Origin: Asterella californica | Taxonomy: Eukaryota > Streptophyta > Marchantiopsida > Marchantiales > Aytoniaceae | Assembly (NCBI GenBank): GCA_036924285.1 | Contig: JAYKYS010000009.1 | Coordinates: 2,914,001 to 2,978,000, forward strand | DNA: 64,000 nucleotides | Direction: 5' to 3' | Shown: positions 1 through 12,520 of the stretch, piece after piece | Numbering within the stretch: the first letter of the stretch is position 1 | Layout: the number at the start of each line of letters is the position of its first letter | The notes under the pieces: model-generated | Told to the model about the DNA's origin: nothing | Seen by the model: the letters and a program-made list of their open reading frames with translations, nothing else | The model's database searches: none | Translations under genes and position numbers: made by a program

Positions 1-211
1 ATTATTATCAGTTTGCATGATTCTTCACTTCTTCTATGAAACTAGAAAGCACTTCTTTTGTATTTAGAGAGGTTTGATTGAAAACACGAACTAAAATTTT
101 TTTGTTGTCCAACTTCAAATGAACAATCTTCAACTCTGACGATAAGAATCGTCTCATATTTGAATTCATCAAATATCTATTTAATCTAGTTGTTAATTTT
201 ATAAAGCTTAT

Positions 212-1360
212 TCAAGGCTCCAAATCTTTCATGCTCTTCATCTCCAAGTGCAAATCATTCGTAACAACACGATGTTGCAGTGAATTGAAGTTACTCCACA
301 CCTTATCTATAACAAAAGAACCAAAATATCTAGAAAGAAACTTCTTCTTAGTCCTCTTGAGTCTGATAGCATCATACAACATTATCCAATCTCTGACTTG
401 AAAATTTTTTATCTCCCTCTTGCTCAATTGTTTGTCGTAACTTTTTTTTTATACGCTTGAGCTTGTTCTTTCCAGATCCTTGCTGTTACTCGGGTCTCTT
501 CCAACTCCATGAGTTGCTCCCTCTTTGATCTGACCACGTCTTTCTCCTCGACCTCTTCAACTTTCATTGAATAGTTTGAAAAGTATCCAATTTGAATTGG
601 ATCGACAACTTGGACTCCACTCCATACATAAGTCAAAATGAAGAATACAAAATAGAAGTATTTGTTATTCGATACTCTCATAAAATGGCATGTAGTCTCT
701 TATCTCAAGTATATTTGGTAGTCTCAATGCCAGCATCTTTGACGAGCATCATACAAAGTATAAGATTGATCTTCTTCACAAATCATTAACATTTGGTTTG
801 TATGACGTCGTTACTCATAGTTTGATAAAAAGATGTTGCAGCATAGCTGTAGTCATGCTCTCTACAAACTCACCTCCTCTATCTGAGAACAACTCTAATG
901 GACATCCAAATCTTATGATGATTCTCTCTCATAAGAGTCTACCCACTTTCGTTTCATTAGTCTCCTTCAAAGGTCTAGCCTCTATCCACTTGATACAATA
1001 ATCATTGGTGACTATAATATATCTATTGTCTCGAGAGGTTTTATTAAGAGAAATTACAAAGTCAATATCTCATTTCTCAAATAGTCCTAACAGTAGAATT
1101 GGTCTTAACGGATGTGTTCTTGTAGACTTGAAAGCAAATGTTTGACATATGTCACAAGCTTTGTAATAGTCTAAACATTCTTTGAAAACACCTCTCCATT
1201 GATAAAATCTTGAAGGCTGTTATCTTACTAGCAAAGTGATCTTCACAAACAGTGTTGTCATGAAACTCGTGCATTAGTTTGAAAACCTCCTTCCGACCAA
1301 TTGCTCTTCTTAGTAAACCATCTGCTCCTTGATGAAATAGAATTTTCTCTACCAATGGTT
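212..1360 (-). pseudogene. Ty3/gypsy integrase remnant (family B), from zinc finger to C-terminal domain
   Basis: Read on the minus strand, this is an eroded integrase in several frames. The zinc-binding region lies at about 1152-1355, with HEFHD, HFASKITAFKIL and then CDIC at about 1140. The catalytic core follows: a DIDFV block whose preceding Trp codon is now TGA, then YIIVTNDY, IKWIEARPLKE, and RFGCPLELFSDRGGEF near 860-920. A region resembling TPYKPNxNGLxEK follows near 770-830. At 424-681 is the charged helical region with LMELEETR, and at 212-427 the C-terminal domain with LYDAIR, KKFLSRYFGSF and KVWSNF. Order and motifs match Ty3/gypsy integrases; stops and frameshifts mean it is dead. 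A related C-terminal piece lies on the plus strand at 29.1-29.4 kb. A weak upstream continuation may reach about 1561. No LTR was recognised at the window edge. Confidence 0.8.
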
Positions 1361-1561
1361 TTCATCTCTTGATTAGCATACTACGTTTTCTCGGGTAAGC
1401 ATACATTCTGAGAAAGAGCCATTTGCAAGAAACGTATGAACTACTTGACTCATTAGTGCGTCGTTTGTCGGTAAAGTGACTATTATCTCGATCATGTCGT
1501 GTCGTTCTCGAGAAGACCGTTCAAGAAGTTCAGAACTACCTGAACGGTCGTCATGTCTCAC

Positions 1562-2920
1562 TCCACGATGAGTGTTAATCTAACAGAGGAAAAATGTTCT
1601 TGTTTTCCATGATTTCAAAAATCTTAAAAATCTGTTGTAAGCTATGCGCGAATACATAGCAAAAATACTTATAGATGGCCACTTATACTCTTGAAATAGT
1701 TCAACCAATGAATAAGAGGGGAAATTTTTCCAAAGTTTTTATTTTAACAATTCAAAAATTAATTATATTTTGAATTATATAAGATTTAACCAAAAATAAC
1801 ACATTAAATAAATTTATTTTGATAATATTCTAGAATTAAATTTATCAAAAATATCAGACAAAATTATATAAAGAAAAGTAGGATTTAAGGTCAATTAAAT
1901 ATCAGTTATCTTACTCTTAATAAATTCAAAAACTATTATCTTCACAATAGAATCAATTTTTACTTTGATCTGATTTCAAAAAATTAAATCAATAAAAGTT
2001 TTGAAACTATGTATAATTCAAAGTTTCATTAGAAACATCATAACATGTCAAATTTGAAACAATGGTAACAAAGCTTTAATGATATTACTATGATTTGAAA
2101 ATAATGTGTACAAGAATATCTAATTCAGTTATTTAGAAGTTTGGGTAGAGCAATGTACATTCATGACAGTATGTACATTGCTCTCAAGACGGAAGTTTTA
2201 CAGCAGAAGGAATGATTAAACTCGCGAAGAATTGCAAAACAAAACAAATTACAAAACACACGTTATATAGAGGGAGATACTAAAAATTTCGATGTCAAGA
2301 GTAGATTTCCAGAAAACATTTGGTCAAAACAATCGATTGTACCCAATGTTAGTTTATATCCCGCAAGATCACCTTTGTCTAATATAGGAGGCAAATATAG
2401 ATGTGTAGTATCACATGTATATTGGAGTTCAAAAGTAATTGATAGATATCACAATATGAACGAAGAATTGGAATGATGATTTTCTTGCTCCATATACTTA
2501 GTCTCATAAACTACTTCAGAATAGAGATATTTGTATTCTGAATAATTGTTTGAATTTAAGAATCATTCTTTCATTAGTTTCCTTATAGAACTAATGACTT
2601 TCGATAATGAAACAAAGATTGTAAGAATAAATTCTCTATGAACCTTAATCATATTAGTCTCTTTTTGTACTTCAGATTCTTTCTAGACATGATTATGTTT
2701 TCTTTCATTCATAGGATTAAGGTTATACTTACAAGAAACTTAAATGTAGTATGTATAGTTAAAAGCATTTCCTCTATTATGTACTTAGTTTTACAATTAT
2801 ATACTATGATTGTAAACAAATACATGCTTTTGCTAACTCTTTACGCTTTATATACTTTTGCCTCTCACATTCCAAATCTACATTACTCTAGAGGGAACCG
2901 AATGTAATAAATCCGATGGT
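1562..2920. other. AT-rich sequence with no gene seen
   Basis: About 1.4 kb of AT-rich DNA with scattered stops in all frames. The only structure I can support is the perfect hairpin at 2147-2184. The short open frames here have no recognisable motif. Confidence 0.5.
2147..2184. repeat. Perfect 14-bp inverted repeat with 10-nt loop
   Basis: AGAGCAATGTACAT at 2147-2160 is the exact reverse complement of ATGTACATTGCTCT at 2171-2184, with a 10-nt spacer. It lies in AT-rich DNA next to the family B remnant. It could be the relic of a small foldback element. Nothing shows that it is transcribed. Confidence 0.75.
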
Positions 2921-4277
2921 ACATGTTGAAGCAATGTTCTGATTTAAAAACCAAGCGGGACCTCATTTCAAAGATGAGAGGCGTTACCACTTCACCAAAC
3001 ATTTTATACGCTCATATTTGTATGAAGCACACTAATTGTTTCCATAGACGGTTCGGACTTCTGAACAGGTTCCAAACGCAAATCAAGGGGAGGAAAGAAA
3101 GAATTGCACCTTGGAGAGGTGAAGCGATTGTCTTTCCCTCTCTTCGCTCCACCCTTTGTACACCATCTGTAATGTATAAACAGCACACGAAACGATTTGT
3201 CAGGTCAATAGCTGAAACATGCAAAGCTGATACTCAAAATTTAACCGGAGCCAAGCTGGTCGGTTTGAGCCACGTTAAGCTGCGCAGGTCGGCGTCGTCA
3301 TAATTCGCCCACCGAACTTCACTCCGCTTAATATTCGTTCTCCTCAAGTTGCTAGATCTTCGTTGATAACTCCAACTGAATCGAGTTTAGGGTAGAATCG
3401 AGTTTTCTGTCAGTGTCTTCTAGTGCGTGATCATTCATGTACTAGTCCTTAGGGGAGAGGTTCATGATGTTTGGTGGGGAAGTGGTCAGTACTTTCATGT
3501 CCATCTCTGCAGAAAGAGCGAGATTGATCTTTTCAGTCAAGTTAAGTCAGTCGGGGGAAGGATCCAACGGAGAGATGATATAGCTGCAAAAAGAGGATTG
3601 CCTTATCCGCAGACGACCTTTTCTTCCTGCTGTCGCTGTGGGTCCATCTTGTGAAGTGTGGAAGTTGGCAAACGAGCCCAATGCAGTTCATTGTCCCCAG
3701 TTGAGACTAACCTTACCCCTCACGGCCGTCTGCTTCTCGCGAGACAGTAGAGAAAATCGCATTCCTGGCGTTATTTCTTGTCGTTACAGCTTCTGACTTT
3801 CGAAGTAGTCAGTAAGTTTTCGCTCGAGTTACATTTGAACAACATGAGAGCCTTCAGCACCAGGAATACGACGAAGAACTAACCACGAGTGTTGCAGATT
3901 ACGCAAGTCAAACGTTATGCAGATGTGCATTGACCATGCCAAATTTAGCGCGATATGCAGTAGACGAGAAGGACACGTCGGGTTTGGTTATCTGCTAGTG
4001 GAGAATTGCACTGTGTCATTTCAAACAGTTATCCTTTGAAGAGGTAGTTGGTGGAAACATGGCCGGAAACACGAAAGACGAGTTGTGGAGGCTGATCGAC
4101 TCTCGATGCAGGGGATGGAATGTGGTGATATATTAACATCCGCAAGCCGCGGAGGACGACCCACGCAAATACCAATGAAGCTACCCTTAGCTTGCCGCAC
4201 ACCACTGGGCGAACATGGCGTCATGGGACCAAGAATTGCGTCACTTAAGCGCCCAGAAGTGACCGGAATAGTGCTTA

Positions 4278-4886
4278 ATGTTGATAGAGCTTTGTCACCT
4301 TTGTTTCCAATATTTGGCGCCCACCAGCTTCAAAATTCGCAGCCGCCCCGATTCTCAGCACATTTCAATGGCAGGTTTGGCAGGCACGTCCAACAATAAA
4401 CTAATTCGGGTCAAGCCGTATAGAAACTCGCAAACAGTCACTCCCAGCTTCGCCTTCTTGTTCAAGCGTAGCAAGAGCGCCCGGCAGAGCCGACTGTTCT
4501 CCACAGTGGCTCACCTTCTAGCGATGAGGCAAATGCCACTCTCTCAGGAGTCAGCTTTCGTTTTTCACTCCCCAATCTCAGGAGAACGTGCGCTTTGCAT
4601 GCTTTTCACTTCACCTCGCCATTCAGACGAGAAACCTCCATGGCATAAAGAAGCTTGTCAGCCGGAGACAACGGAGTGGGACCGAGCATGCTTTCAGGAC
4701 CAGAAACTACAGGCTGAAGCGGAAAGTCTCAAGGCGGCCTGTAAAAGTCTGCTGACATTGGCGCACTTAGACCAGGCAAAACACGAACGAAGCTTAATTT
4801 GGCATGGCCAAAGTTCAAAACTCGAAAGAGAACCGCGTGAATTCCGTCCGCCCCATGCGACGAAATCGCTCTCATGCCGGTGCTGA
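4278..4886 (+). CDS. Unrecognised 202-codon open frame, probably not a gene
   Basis: The translation is rich in Ser, Arg, His and Ala, with no transmembrane segment, known motif or low-complexity domain. It overlaps another open frame (4085-4399) in a different phase. I saw no convincing splice sites that would extend it, nor a TATA-like or CT-rich leader. In a GC-richer patch, frames of this length arise by chance. It is listed only because it is the longest frame in an otherwise empty 4-kb stretch. Confidence 0.12.
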   Translation: MLIELCHLCFQYLAPTSFKIRSRPDSQHISMAGLAGTSNNKLIRVKPYRNSQTVTPSFAFLFKRSKSARQSRLFSTVAHLLAMRQMPLSQESAFVFHSPISGERALCMLFTSPRHSDEKPPWHKEACQPETTEWDRACFQDQKLQAEAESLKAACKSLLTLAHLDQAKHERSLIWHGQSSKLEREPREFRPPHATKSLSCRC

Positions 4887-6545
4887 TCTCAGTCCTGACG
4901 TGGAGACGTACAGTTCTACTGTAACAGCGAGACATGCGGAGAACTTGGCTGCTTGCTATGGAGTCTGGACCTGTGGTTGTAGGCGCGGACTAAGTCTAGG
5001 TAAACATCATCAGCCTTTTCTGTCACGACGAAAGTTCCGGAGGTTTTTACAGTAGATATCCGGAATTTCGACCTTCCCTGTTGGCGCTACAGGAGAAGTT
5101 ACGGGGTACGAAATGGAGCGCGTTATGCTCCGTAAGCCCCGTCCGCGGTTACGCTCCGTCGAGCTACTTAGAGGTCATAAGATGACGAGACGAAACGAGA
5201 ACCCTCCGGGTAATGACGTAGATCGACTGGCTAAATGATTGTACCGCGCCAAATGAGGGCTGCCTCGAGTTTCAAAGTTGAAGGTGAAAGGTCTGCATCA
5301 GTCTTTTTCTTGAAAGAAAAACTAAAAACACTTTTTCTTTCATAAGAAATGTAAGCATAATGTAATCTCTTGGTTCACGAGAAAATCATATTCGATCAAA
5401 TCAACTTTTTGAAAGATTTGAGGTTTGTCGGAGAAACAAATCTTGTTAACTGAGAGTTCATATATACTGAATATGTAGCTGTATATATAGATATAGTGAC
5501 TGGATTAAATATTATATTTTCTATAGTTTTCTCTCTTAAAAAATCGCCGAGAACTCCTCTTTGGTAAAACAAACAATTTGCATTTATTTGGAAATGCAAA
5601 TATACTTTTTCCCAGGAAAGAAAGGCAGAAGCCAAGGCGGAACAGCCGCCAAGAAACGACATTGAGGTCCCGGTCCGCGCCGTTCTCCCGTCAATGACGG
5701 CGAATCCAAATTTAAAATCGCATGTCGTCCCAAAAGAAAATAGACTCACTGTGTAAATGTCCTCGGAAGGAATCATTCACACCTTCTAGATTCCGACGAT
5801 AGACAGGGCCGAGGTTCTCATGCCTCCCGCCTACTTTCTATGACTTCTGTCACAAGGCTCAGCTGCGATTGTCAAGTATCGTCGTCTCCCGGATTGCGAC
5901 TTCAGCTTGATTCCAACTTACACACATCATATAAATTCACGAGCGAGCTAGAAACAGGAAGGAAGGTATAACATGACTATTCACTATTCATTGTGCGGTC
6001 AACGAGGCATCACTGAACATCGAGCCGACGAGGTTGAAGGGTCGAAGGACTATGAAAATGCAAAGACAGGTTAGGTCAAGAGCACGTCTGATGAAGTTGC
6101 GGGGAGGCGCGTAAAATTCGAACAAGGAGAACATCCGAGAAACACGAGTCAGACACGAAAGCTGAGGAAGAGAACAAGTCCGTTTAACGAGATCAATTCC
6201 ATTATGAGGGGCCTAGACCAATGACCGGCAGCAGGCAGGCATACACAAGAGTCTTGTAGAGATGGGGCTACAGTAAGTCCAGTTATCATCTCTGCAAATG
6301 TCAATCTCGCCTGTTGGCCCAAGGCTAATTATTGGAAATGTGAGACTCTGATCGGTTCAGTGAACAACGAACCGAATATCTGGTGCGGGTTTTCATCAAT
6401 ATCTGATGGTTTAACAACACCAAAGCATAAAGAATTGTACTCTACACGTAAAGAACTCCCTGAAATGTTTGTTTCTCAGACAAACATAGATCAGGCGCAT
6501 CCCCATCGCTAACTTCTAGATATACCTTGCCTCAGCAAAATCAAG

Positions 6546-6566
6546 GCTGCTGCTGCTGCTGCTCTC
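6546..6566. repeat. (CTG)n trinucleotide microsatellite
   Basis: A short run of CTG/CAG triplets, about six units. It is outside the RBOH coding exons. Confidence 0.85.
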
Positions 6567-6924
6567 CCGTCTCAAGATTCCTCTTCCGGAAGAATTGAAT
6601 CTAACTCTTGTGTTAATAAGCTAACCTCGACCTGTTAAACATGTCTGTCGCACTCGAGCTAGTCGGCTGACTACTGTAGTGTGTGTGTTGATCATAGAGA
6701 TTGTGCTACACTAAAAAATTGTCCCGGTCCCTTCACGTGGGCAAGGGACACGTAGAGCTTACTTTACTGTACAGGGGCGGGGGGGAGGAAGCGGAGGAGA
6801 TGAAGGGTGAATCATTGGTTATAGATTACATTGTCGTTCCTCTACACTTTGTCACTACATCCACTATATCCAGAAAAATCTCCTCTTCGTCAGTCATCTT
6901 GGCTCTGCCTCTGTGCCTGCCTGC

Positions 6925-9900
6925 TTAGAAATTCTCCTTGTGGAAGTCAAATCTCGTGCTCGACTTGTGCGTGTATCTCTTGGACAACATATCCAGCTCA
7001 TTCGCTAGCACAGACGGTCCACAGTAGAAAACACCGACTCGTTTGTCCTTGTGAGTAGCGGCCAGTCTAGAAAATACTTTCTTCCAGTTGGGTCGAGCGA
7101 AATGAGTACGAGCCTGCATTGCATGGATAGCGCTTCAAAGTCAGTCTCCGTCCCATAATCATGTGTCTGGTTTAATATTATAGGGGCATGAGAATCACCA
7201 ATTCACACGTGATATGAGAGCTGACAAGAAGTGGAGCCACCGACAATATGCTTACCCTGGTGCCCGACACAAAGTCTACTCCATTCTTAGCATGATGGAG
7301 TGCTTGCACCATCATAATAAGGGCGGATCGGGCATCTCCTTCCTCGTACACAGATGTCAAGTAATTGTGCATCTCGATCACTTGCTGAACAAGGCCAAAC
7401 AGTTTATCCGTTACAAACGAAGTCCAGACTACCGGTAGCGACAGCGCAACGGAGAATCTAAAGTTAGTAGTGAAAATGGCACATGCTACCAACCTTGTGG
7501 TCAATCTCCTCGACCTCCTTCATTACTCCTCGGAACCAGTCGAAAGATCCCTGCTCCCTAGTTACCCAGTAAAAGTACGCGTTGGTAGTGCCCTGCTTCC
7601 GCGGCTTCCTCGCTGGACTGGCAGAAGGCAGGCCGTTCGATTTACTTCCTGAGTCAACGAAAGGTGAAGTACTTCCCATAGAGCTATTTCCAACGGAGGT
7701 ATCTCCGATAGATATGTCGGATGCCACAGAGTTTAAGGAGGCAACAGACTGCATCGAATGGTGGACAGAATCCTGCACAACCGGCACGAAGTTGTTTAAA
7801 ATCAATATGACTTCAACCCTAAAAGCAGAAATGAAACTAGTTTCTTCTGCTTGGTCCCCGGAGTCAATTGCAGAAAATGGTTGCAACTTCACTTACATCT
7901 TTAATGTGATTAAGCATATCCTTCAAAATACTGATAAATGGCGTTGCTCCTATGCCGAGTCCGACAAGGAGTAGCACGTCATACTTCCGGTAGTCTTGCG
8001 CGGGTGCTCCATAGGGACCATCAATGCACACCTTTGGAAAGCTGCCGAGGAAAACAGTTCAGAGGGAACGTCAGAACTGAAACGCAACTGTGCAGAGAAG
8101 AGATCGACAAAAGACATTCTAAAACGAGAACCAACTACGGGAGCGGGGTAATTACCTGACATTCTGCACCAACTCTCCACTGAGGCCCCAATTGTTGACG
8201 AGCTGCAGTCTCTTCTTGCCGCCAGACGCCTGCATTCAAAAGAATCCTTCAGATAATTGCGTAATAGAATGTGCATATGAACACGAGAAATGGATGGAAA
8301 GATAGGCGAAGCATCTGAGAGGCTGAACATGAAGTCACTAACCTCCTGGAATAAATTACGAAGAGCCTGTGTCCAGTCACCCAAGGTTCGAATGTGGACA
8401 CTCAAGTAGGCATCTCCTGGTGCTGAAGTGATCGAGAAAGGATGCCATTCGAAGGGAGAAATTTCAGGACATTTCAGGAACATATACATTCCGCTCTTGT
8501 ATTTGAAGTTAGGGGGCTTCGCGAAGTGAAGGGCCAGCACATTTCCGGGGTAGATCGCAGCCTAAATTAGCACGGGGCGATGATGATCAAGTTAGAATGA
8601 GAGTTGAACAAACATAACACCGAAGCCTAGAAAATGATGATTAGCTCTGAAGACGTGATATGAGAGCTTTACCTTCACAACGGTCACTTTGTATTGTCCA
8701 GCTCGTAGAGATCGCAGTGTTCTCTCGCCGCAATAGAGCAACATCGGAATGGCCAAGTACATCCACGTCTGAAGAAGCCACACGACAGATACTGTAAGAA
8801 GATACAGTTTACAGCATATACACCAGTAAGAAGGAAAAGGCGCATAGTTGCATCAGATTGCAGGAGATAAGAAGGGAAAAGATTACCGTCTTCTTCCAGA
8901 AACCGTGGCTGAGGATGAGGAAAATTCCGTGGACGATAAGCAGTATGTACACCACGGCGAACAAGTGGTGGCTGTACCAAAAAGCATTGAATCCGGTCAT
9001 ATTCTGGAACGGCCATGGAAGCTTGATGAGACTCCTCCTGAACCACCTGGTAGCCAGGGTGAAAGAGATCGACATGAGTATCACCATGGCAATGCCGGTG
9101 ACCCCCTCAACAGACGTCAAGAACCACCAATAGTCCGGTTGACTTTTGAAGTCATTTCCAACACTGCGTTCGAACAGTTCCTTATCGGCCATTATGATAC
9201 GTGGAAAGTCGCAAGCTAAATGGACCCCTCCGTGAATCATAACTCCGAGTGCAATGGCACAGGCGATGACCTGCACACACAGATGGTTCATCATTATGAG
9301 TTCAGCACGAGACAGACACAGTTCTAAGTAGCTCCAGGTCAAGTTCTCTGAAAAGCTTGAGTAACTTGATAATGTGACTGACTCGTGAAGTGCACACCTT
9401 GTGAAAGTTCAGGTTATCGTCAAAGGGAACAACTGCCCCTAGTCCGGTTGATCGCAACCATGTGATTGTGTTACGACACACAGGAAGAAGGATGATTGCC
9501 ATGTTAAGTTTTAGAGTCTCTGCGGCCCCCTTGGCAACAGGTAAACAGTAACCCATGATCTCAAAAGCATCCCTCTTCTCGTACTGCTTGAATTTCCAAG
9601 CGAACAGCCCTGCCATAATTGCTAGCCAGACGATGATAACCCAGATCCGCTTCCAGTTGTCGCTGAAGAAATATTTCGTTCCACCTGCTACAACCTGAAA
9701 ACGTGTTTTGTTCCGCTGAGGAGCCAGAGACTGACTATACTGCAAGTACGCATCCCTGCTGAAGCCTCCGACGGGTCCTCGCATAAGGGCCTCCAGTTGC
9801 CAAAGCTACAAAGACATGCCCTATTCGTGTTAGCCTGTTGACCAAGAACATACACTCCGGTACACCCTGACGTTTCGAGAAGTGATGAAAGAACTGAAAC

Positions 9901-11353
9901 AGCAGTGCACACTTAGAAGGAACTCACTCAGCATACCTCAATGTATCCATTGTTTTCTTGGTCGAGCTCTTCCATGATCAGTGCGGCATACTCCTCTGCC
10001 TGCTCTTGTAGTTTCGAGAGTCTGTTAGCCGACGCACTCAGCATGATGACCTCCTTCACCTCAGCCCCAGAGATGCGGCCATCTGCATTTTTGTCACACC
10101 TGCATCAAGCAATTATTTCGCTCAGAGGTAGAGCACGGAATTGCAACTGCTCCTGAGAAACTGAAGTTGGCGACGCGTGGGGAAATATAGAACGGGAATT
10201 CTACTTACAGGTCAAAAAAGATCTGCATCCTGGAATCAAATCCTTGATCACTGATTTGTACCCAGTACTCATAGAGGTCGTCTTCAGTGATAGCGTCCAC
10301 CCTCTTCCCCTTCCGACGTGTGAGAGCTTCGAAAAGCTCAGATGCAAATTCTTTCGACTCCTTCATTTCTGTAGTAAGCAGATGTCGTATCAGTATGCAA
10401 ATCCACCCAATAGTAATGGCAAATTTATCAGTTATCAGCGTAAAACGACTAGCAACTCTGTATTTCGGCCAAGCATGCATGAGATCAGATACCAGTCTTT
10501 CTTTGAAGGAAATGCATCGAAACTCGGACCGACACCGCGTACCTATGCAAGTTGCAAACTGCGCTTTGGGCAGTAACCCTTCAGCATTCTTCAATTTGTG
10601 GAAACGGGCTTTGACAGCCTCCCACTGCTGCTGCTGGTCAGCTGTTCCAGTGGCTTTGTTAATGAACCGCAGACCTTGCAGAGCATGCTCTGCAGAAGAT
10701 GCAGATCTAGCTAGCCGAGGGTTGGCGGGGTTGAGATTTGCTGGTTTGACTACAGTGGGCTCGTTCGGATCATTCACCAGAGGATCAAAGTCTGGAGAAA
10801 ACCGGACCGACAAAACGCGGGATCCCGTCCTTGACAGGCGCTTGAGCTCCTGTGAAATTGCTTGAACTCGCTTGGAAGCGGAATGCTTCAATCCTGGGTT
10901 CCTCATGCTGGGTTTCCTGTCGAGGGCAGTCTCTACCGCAAACTGAGCATCCATAGGAGACATTACAGATCCTGACGCCGGAGTTGGGTTCACGCTGCGT
11001 AGATGGAACTCATTCTGGTTTACGTCCACCGTAACTTCCAACATTTGGTCTCCCTGGTCACTTGATCCTAGAAGATAATCACTCTGGCGATCGTTCCTCG
11101 CCCTTCCGTCGTTCATGTTCCAAGGTTTGGGTGAGTTAGCACTGGGATCGACCGCGAGCACATGCTGTCCATCACTTTGCACCACATTGAGCTCGCCAGA
11201 AAATCTCGTTGCCTTTGTAGTCCGTCCCTTATGAAGTTCCGCTGGCTCCCCTGAGCTGTTCAGTTCTCCTGAGAATCCAGGTCTTCCTTTCAAAGCTGGT
11301 TTGATCGCCTTCGGCATTTCCCCACTCCTTGGTAGCTCACCAGATCGATTCAT
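6925..11353 (-). CDS. RBOH: Respiratory burst oxidase homologue (plant NADPH oxidase), 12 exons, 1018 aa
   Basis: This enzyme moves electrons from cytosolic NADPH through FAD and two hemes to O2, making superoxide at the plasma membrane; the family is Ca2+-activated. Exons on the minus strand: 11353-10543, 10368-10209, 10099-9937, 9805-9398, 9270-8887, 8768-8673, 8561-8343, 8229-8156, 8041-7897, 7772-7494, 7384-7256 and 7113-6925. All introns are GT-AG and 109-174 bp long, and the phases close. The ATG at 11353 is the first after an in-frame TAA. Domains: NADPH_Ox region ~226-325; EF-hand [12 protein letters not shown] 326-337; a degenerate second EF loop at 370-381; first membrane segment ~432-448; heme ligands H513/H527 and H615/H628, with the 13- and 12-residue spacings of gp91phox; HPFSITSAP 714-722 (FAD); GLGIGATPF from 799 and GVFYCGP near the end (NADPH). 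It ends FHKENF, as plant RBOHs do. No lesion was seen, so it looks functional. Which paralogue it is remains unclear. Confidence 0.95.
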
Positions 11354-12520
11354 CACTAGGTAATATTAACTACTGAAACTACTCTATCACGGGGAGATCA
11401 GCAGCAGAAGACGTCAGTCCGATATCCTCAAATAAGAAACAAATCTGCTACAGCTGCAAGTTCTCTAATCTATCTATCGTGCAGTAAGTCTAATCTATCG
11501 TGCAGTAAATATTAACACCCTGCCTGGCTAGAATGGATTCCCTATCCAATTAAGGTCGAAATCTAAGGCCTGCCACTTCCCCGGTAGTATCCTTAGAAGC
11601 CTCTCAGGGGCCTCGTCGTCCATACACGACAACTGGTACAGGAGCACTCATATCTAGTCGTCAGATGCCACCACCCACGCGCAAGAGATGGACCCGATAC
11701 AAAACGAAGGTGGGGAGACCATGAACCAAACTCGTTTCTTGCCGTTCGTCTGCCTCTGTGTACGGTGTTGGTCCCTAATGTGCGTTGCGCAGATAGAGAG
11801 CTAATGAGAGAGGAAAGGGCAAGATCTTTCTACCCAAGCTCGAGTCCGAACCTCCCAAAAGGAACAAAACGCGGCAAGAAGAAAGATAGAAGAAAAAGAT
11901 GCAGATGAGGAAAGAGAAGAAACCAGAGGGGACGCGAATGGATTTATCACAAGACTCTCCGAGAGTGTGTGTATGTGTGTGTGCGCAGTTGCTCTCGCTT
12001 TCCCTCTCTCTCTCTCTCCCTCTTATTCTCTATAGCGATATAAGAGTAGTAGTAGTAGATCCGAGGTCCACTCTAAATGCGACGAATGCCAGCACATGTG
12101 AGTCGACGTGGTTATATGTGCTAGCACTCTCTCTCGCTCCGCTATCCTGCTCAAGTCCGAAGTCCAGCACCGTCCTTTTCACGAAGGAAACCCCGGGGTA
12201 AACAAGTTTCTTTCACTGCGAGTTGCTGTGAGTGCAGCGCAGTGGCTCCCCTTTCAGCAGTCTAAAGTCATCGTGGACGGACCAGAAGCAGGACTTAAAA
12301 AGCAGCAGTTGTCTTCCCTTCTCGAACTCAATTGCATCACCATTTGACCAGTCCACTTCATAAACGTCCACTACCTCCTCCTCTAGCCACTGACCGAGCC
12401 GACAGTCTCCTTCTCAGCTCCAGGCTCCAGGCTCCAGCATCTCATCACAAACTAGTCATCTCAACTCGACTCAACCCGACTCAACACGCAACTCAACTCA
12501 GATTCACAATGTGAGTTGAG
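11354..12520 (-). promoter_or_regulatory. Upstream region and probable 5' UTR of RBOH
   Basis: This gene-free stretch precedes the RBOH start. It holds a short direct duplication near 11466-11510 (the TCTAATCTATCGTGCAGTAA unit twice). It also has a GT-rich run at about 11968-11986 and a (CT)n run at about 12000-12030, which reads as a GA repeat on the RBOH strand. GA/CT tracts are common in plant promoters and leaders. I could not place a TATA box or transcription start with confidence, so calling it a promoter rests on position. Confidence 0.4.

Larger units (their letters stand above)
2921..6924. other. Unassigned stretch of mixed composition downstream of RBOH
   Basis: About 4 kb with higher GC than its left neighbour. 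It holds overlapping open frames, the longest being 202 codons at 4278-4886 (+) and 126 codons at 5396-5776 (-). None shows a domain, signal peptide or plausible exon chain that I recognise. The last few hundred bases, reading on the minus strand from 6924 downward, should contain the RBOH 3' UTR, but I found no clear poly(A) signal. A (CTG)n microsatellite lies at about 6546-6566. Confidence 0.45.

Noticed and set aside
5396..5776. 126-codon minus-strand frame downstream of RBOH as a small gene.
   Set aside because: No motif, signal peptide or splice support, and its composition shifts along its length as expected for chance readthrough.
11354..11356. Start of RBOH at the GTG at 11354-11356.
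   Set aside because: Eukaryotic initiation would use the ATG at 11351-11353, the first after the in-frame upstream TAA.
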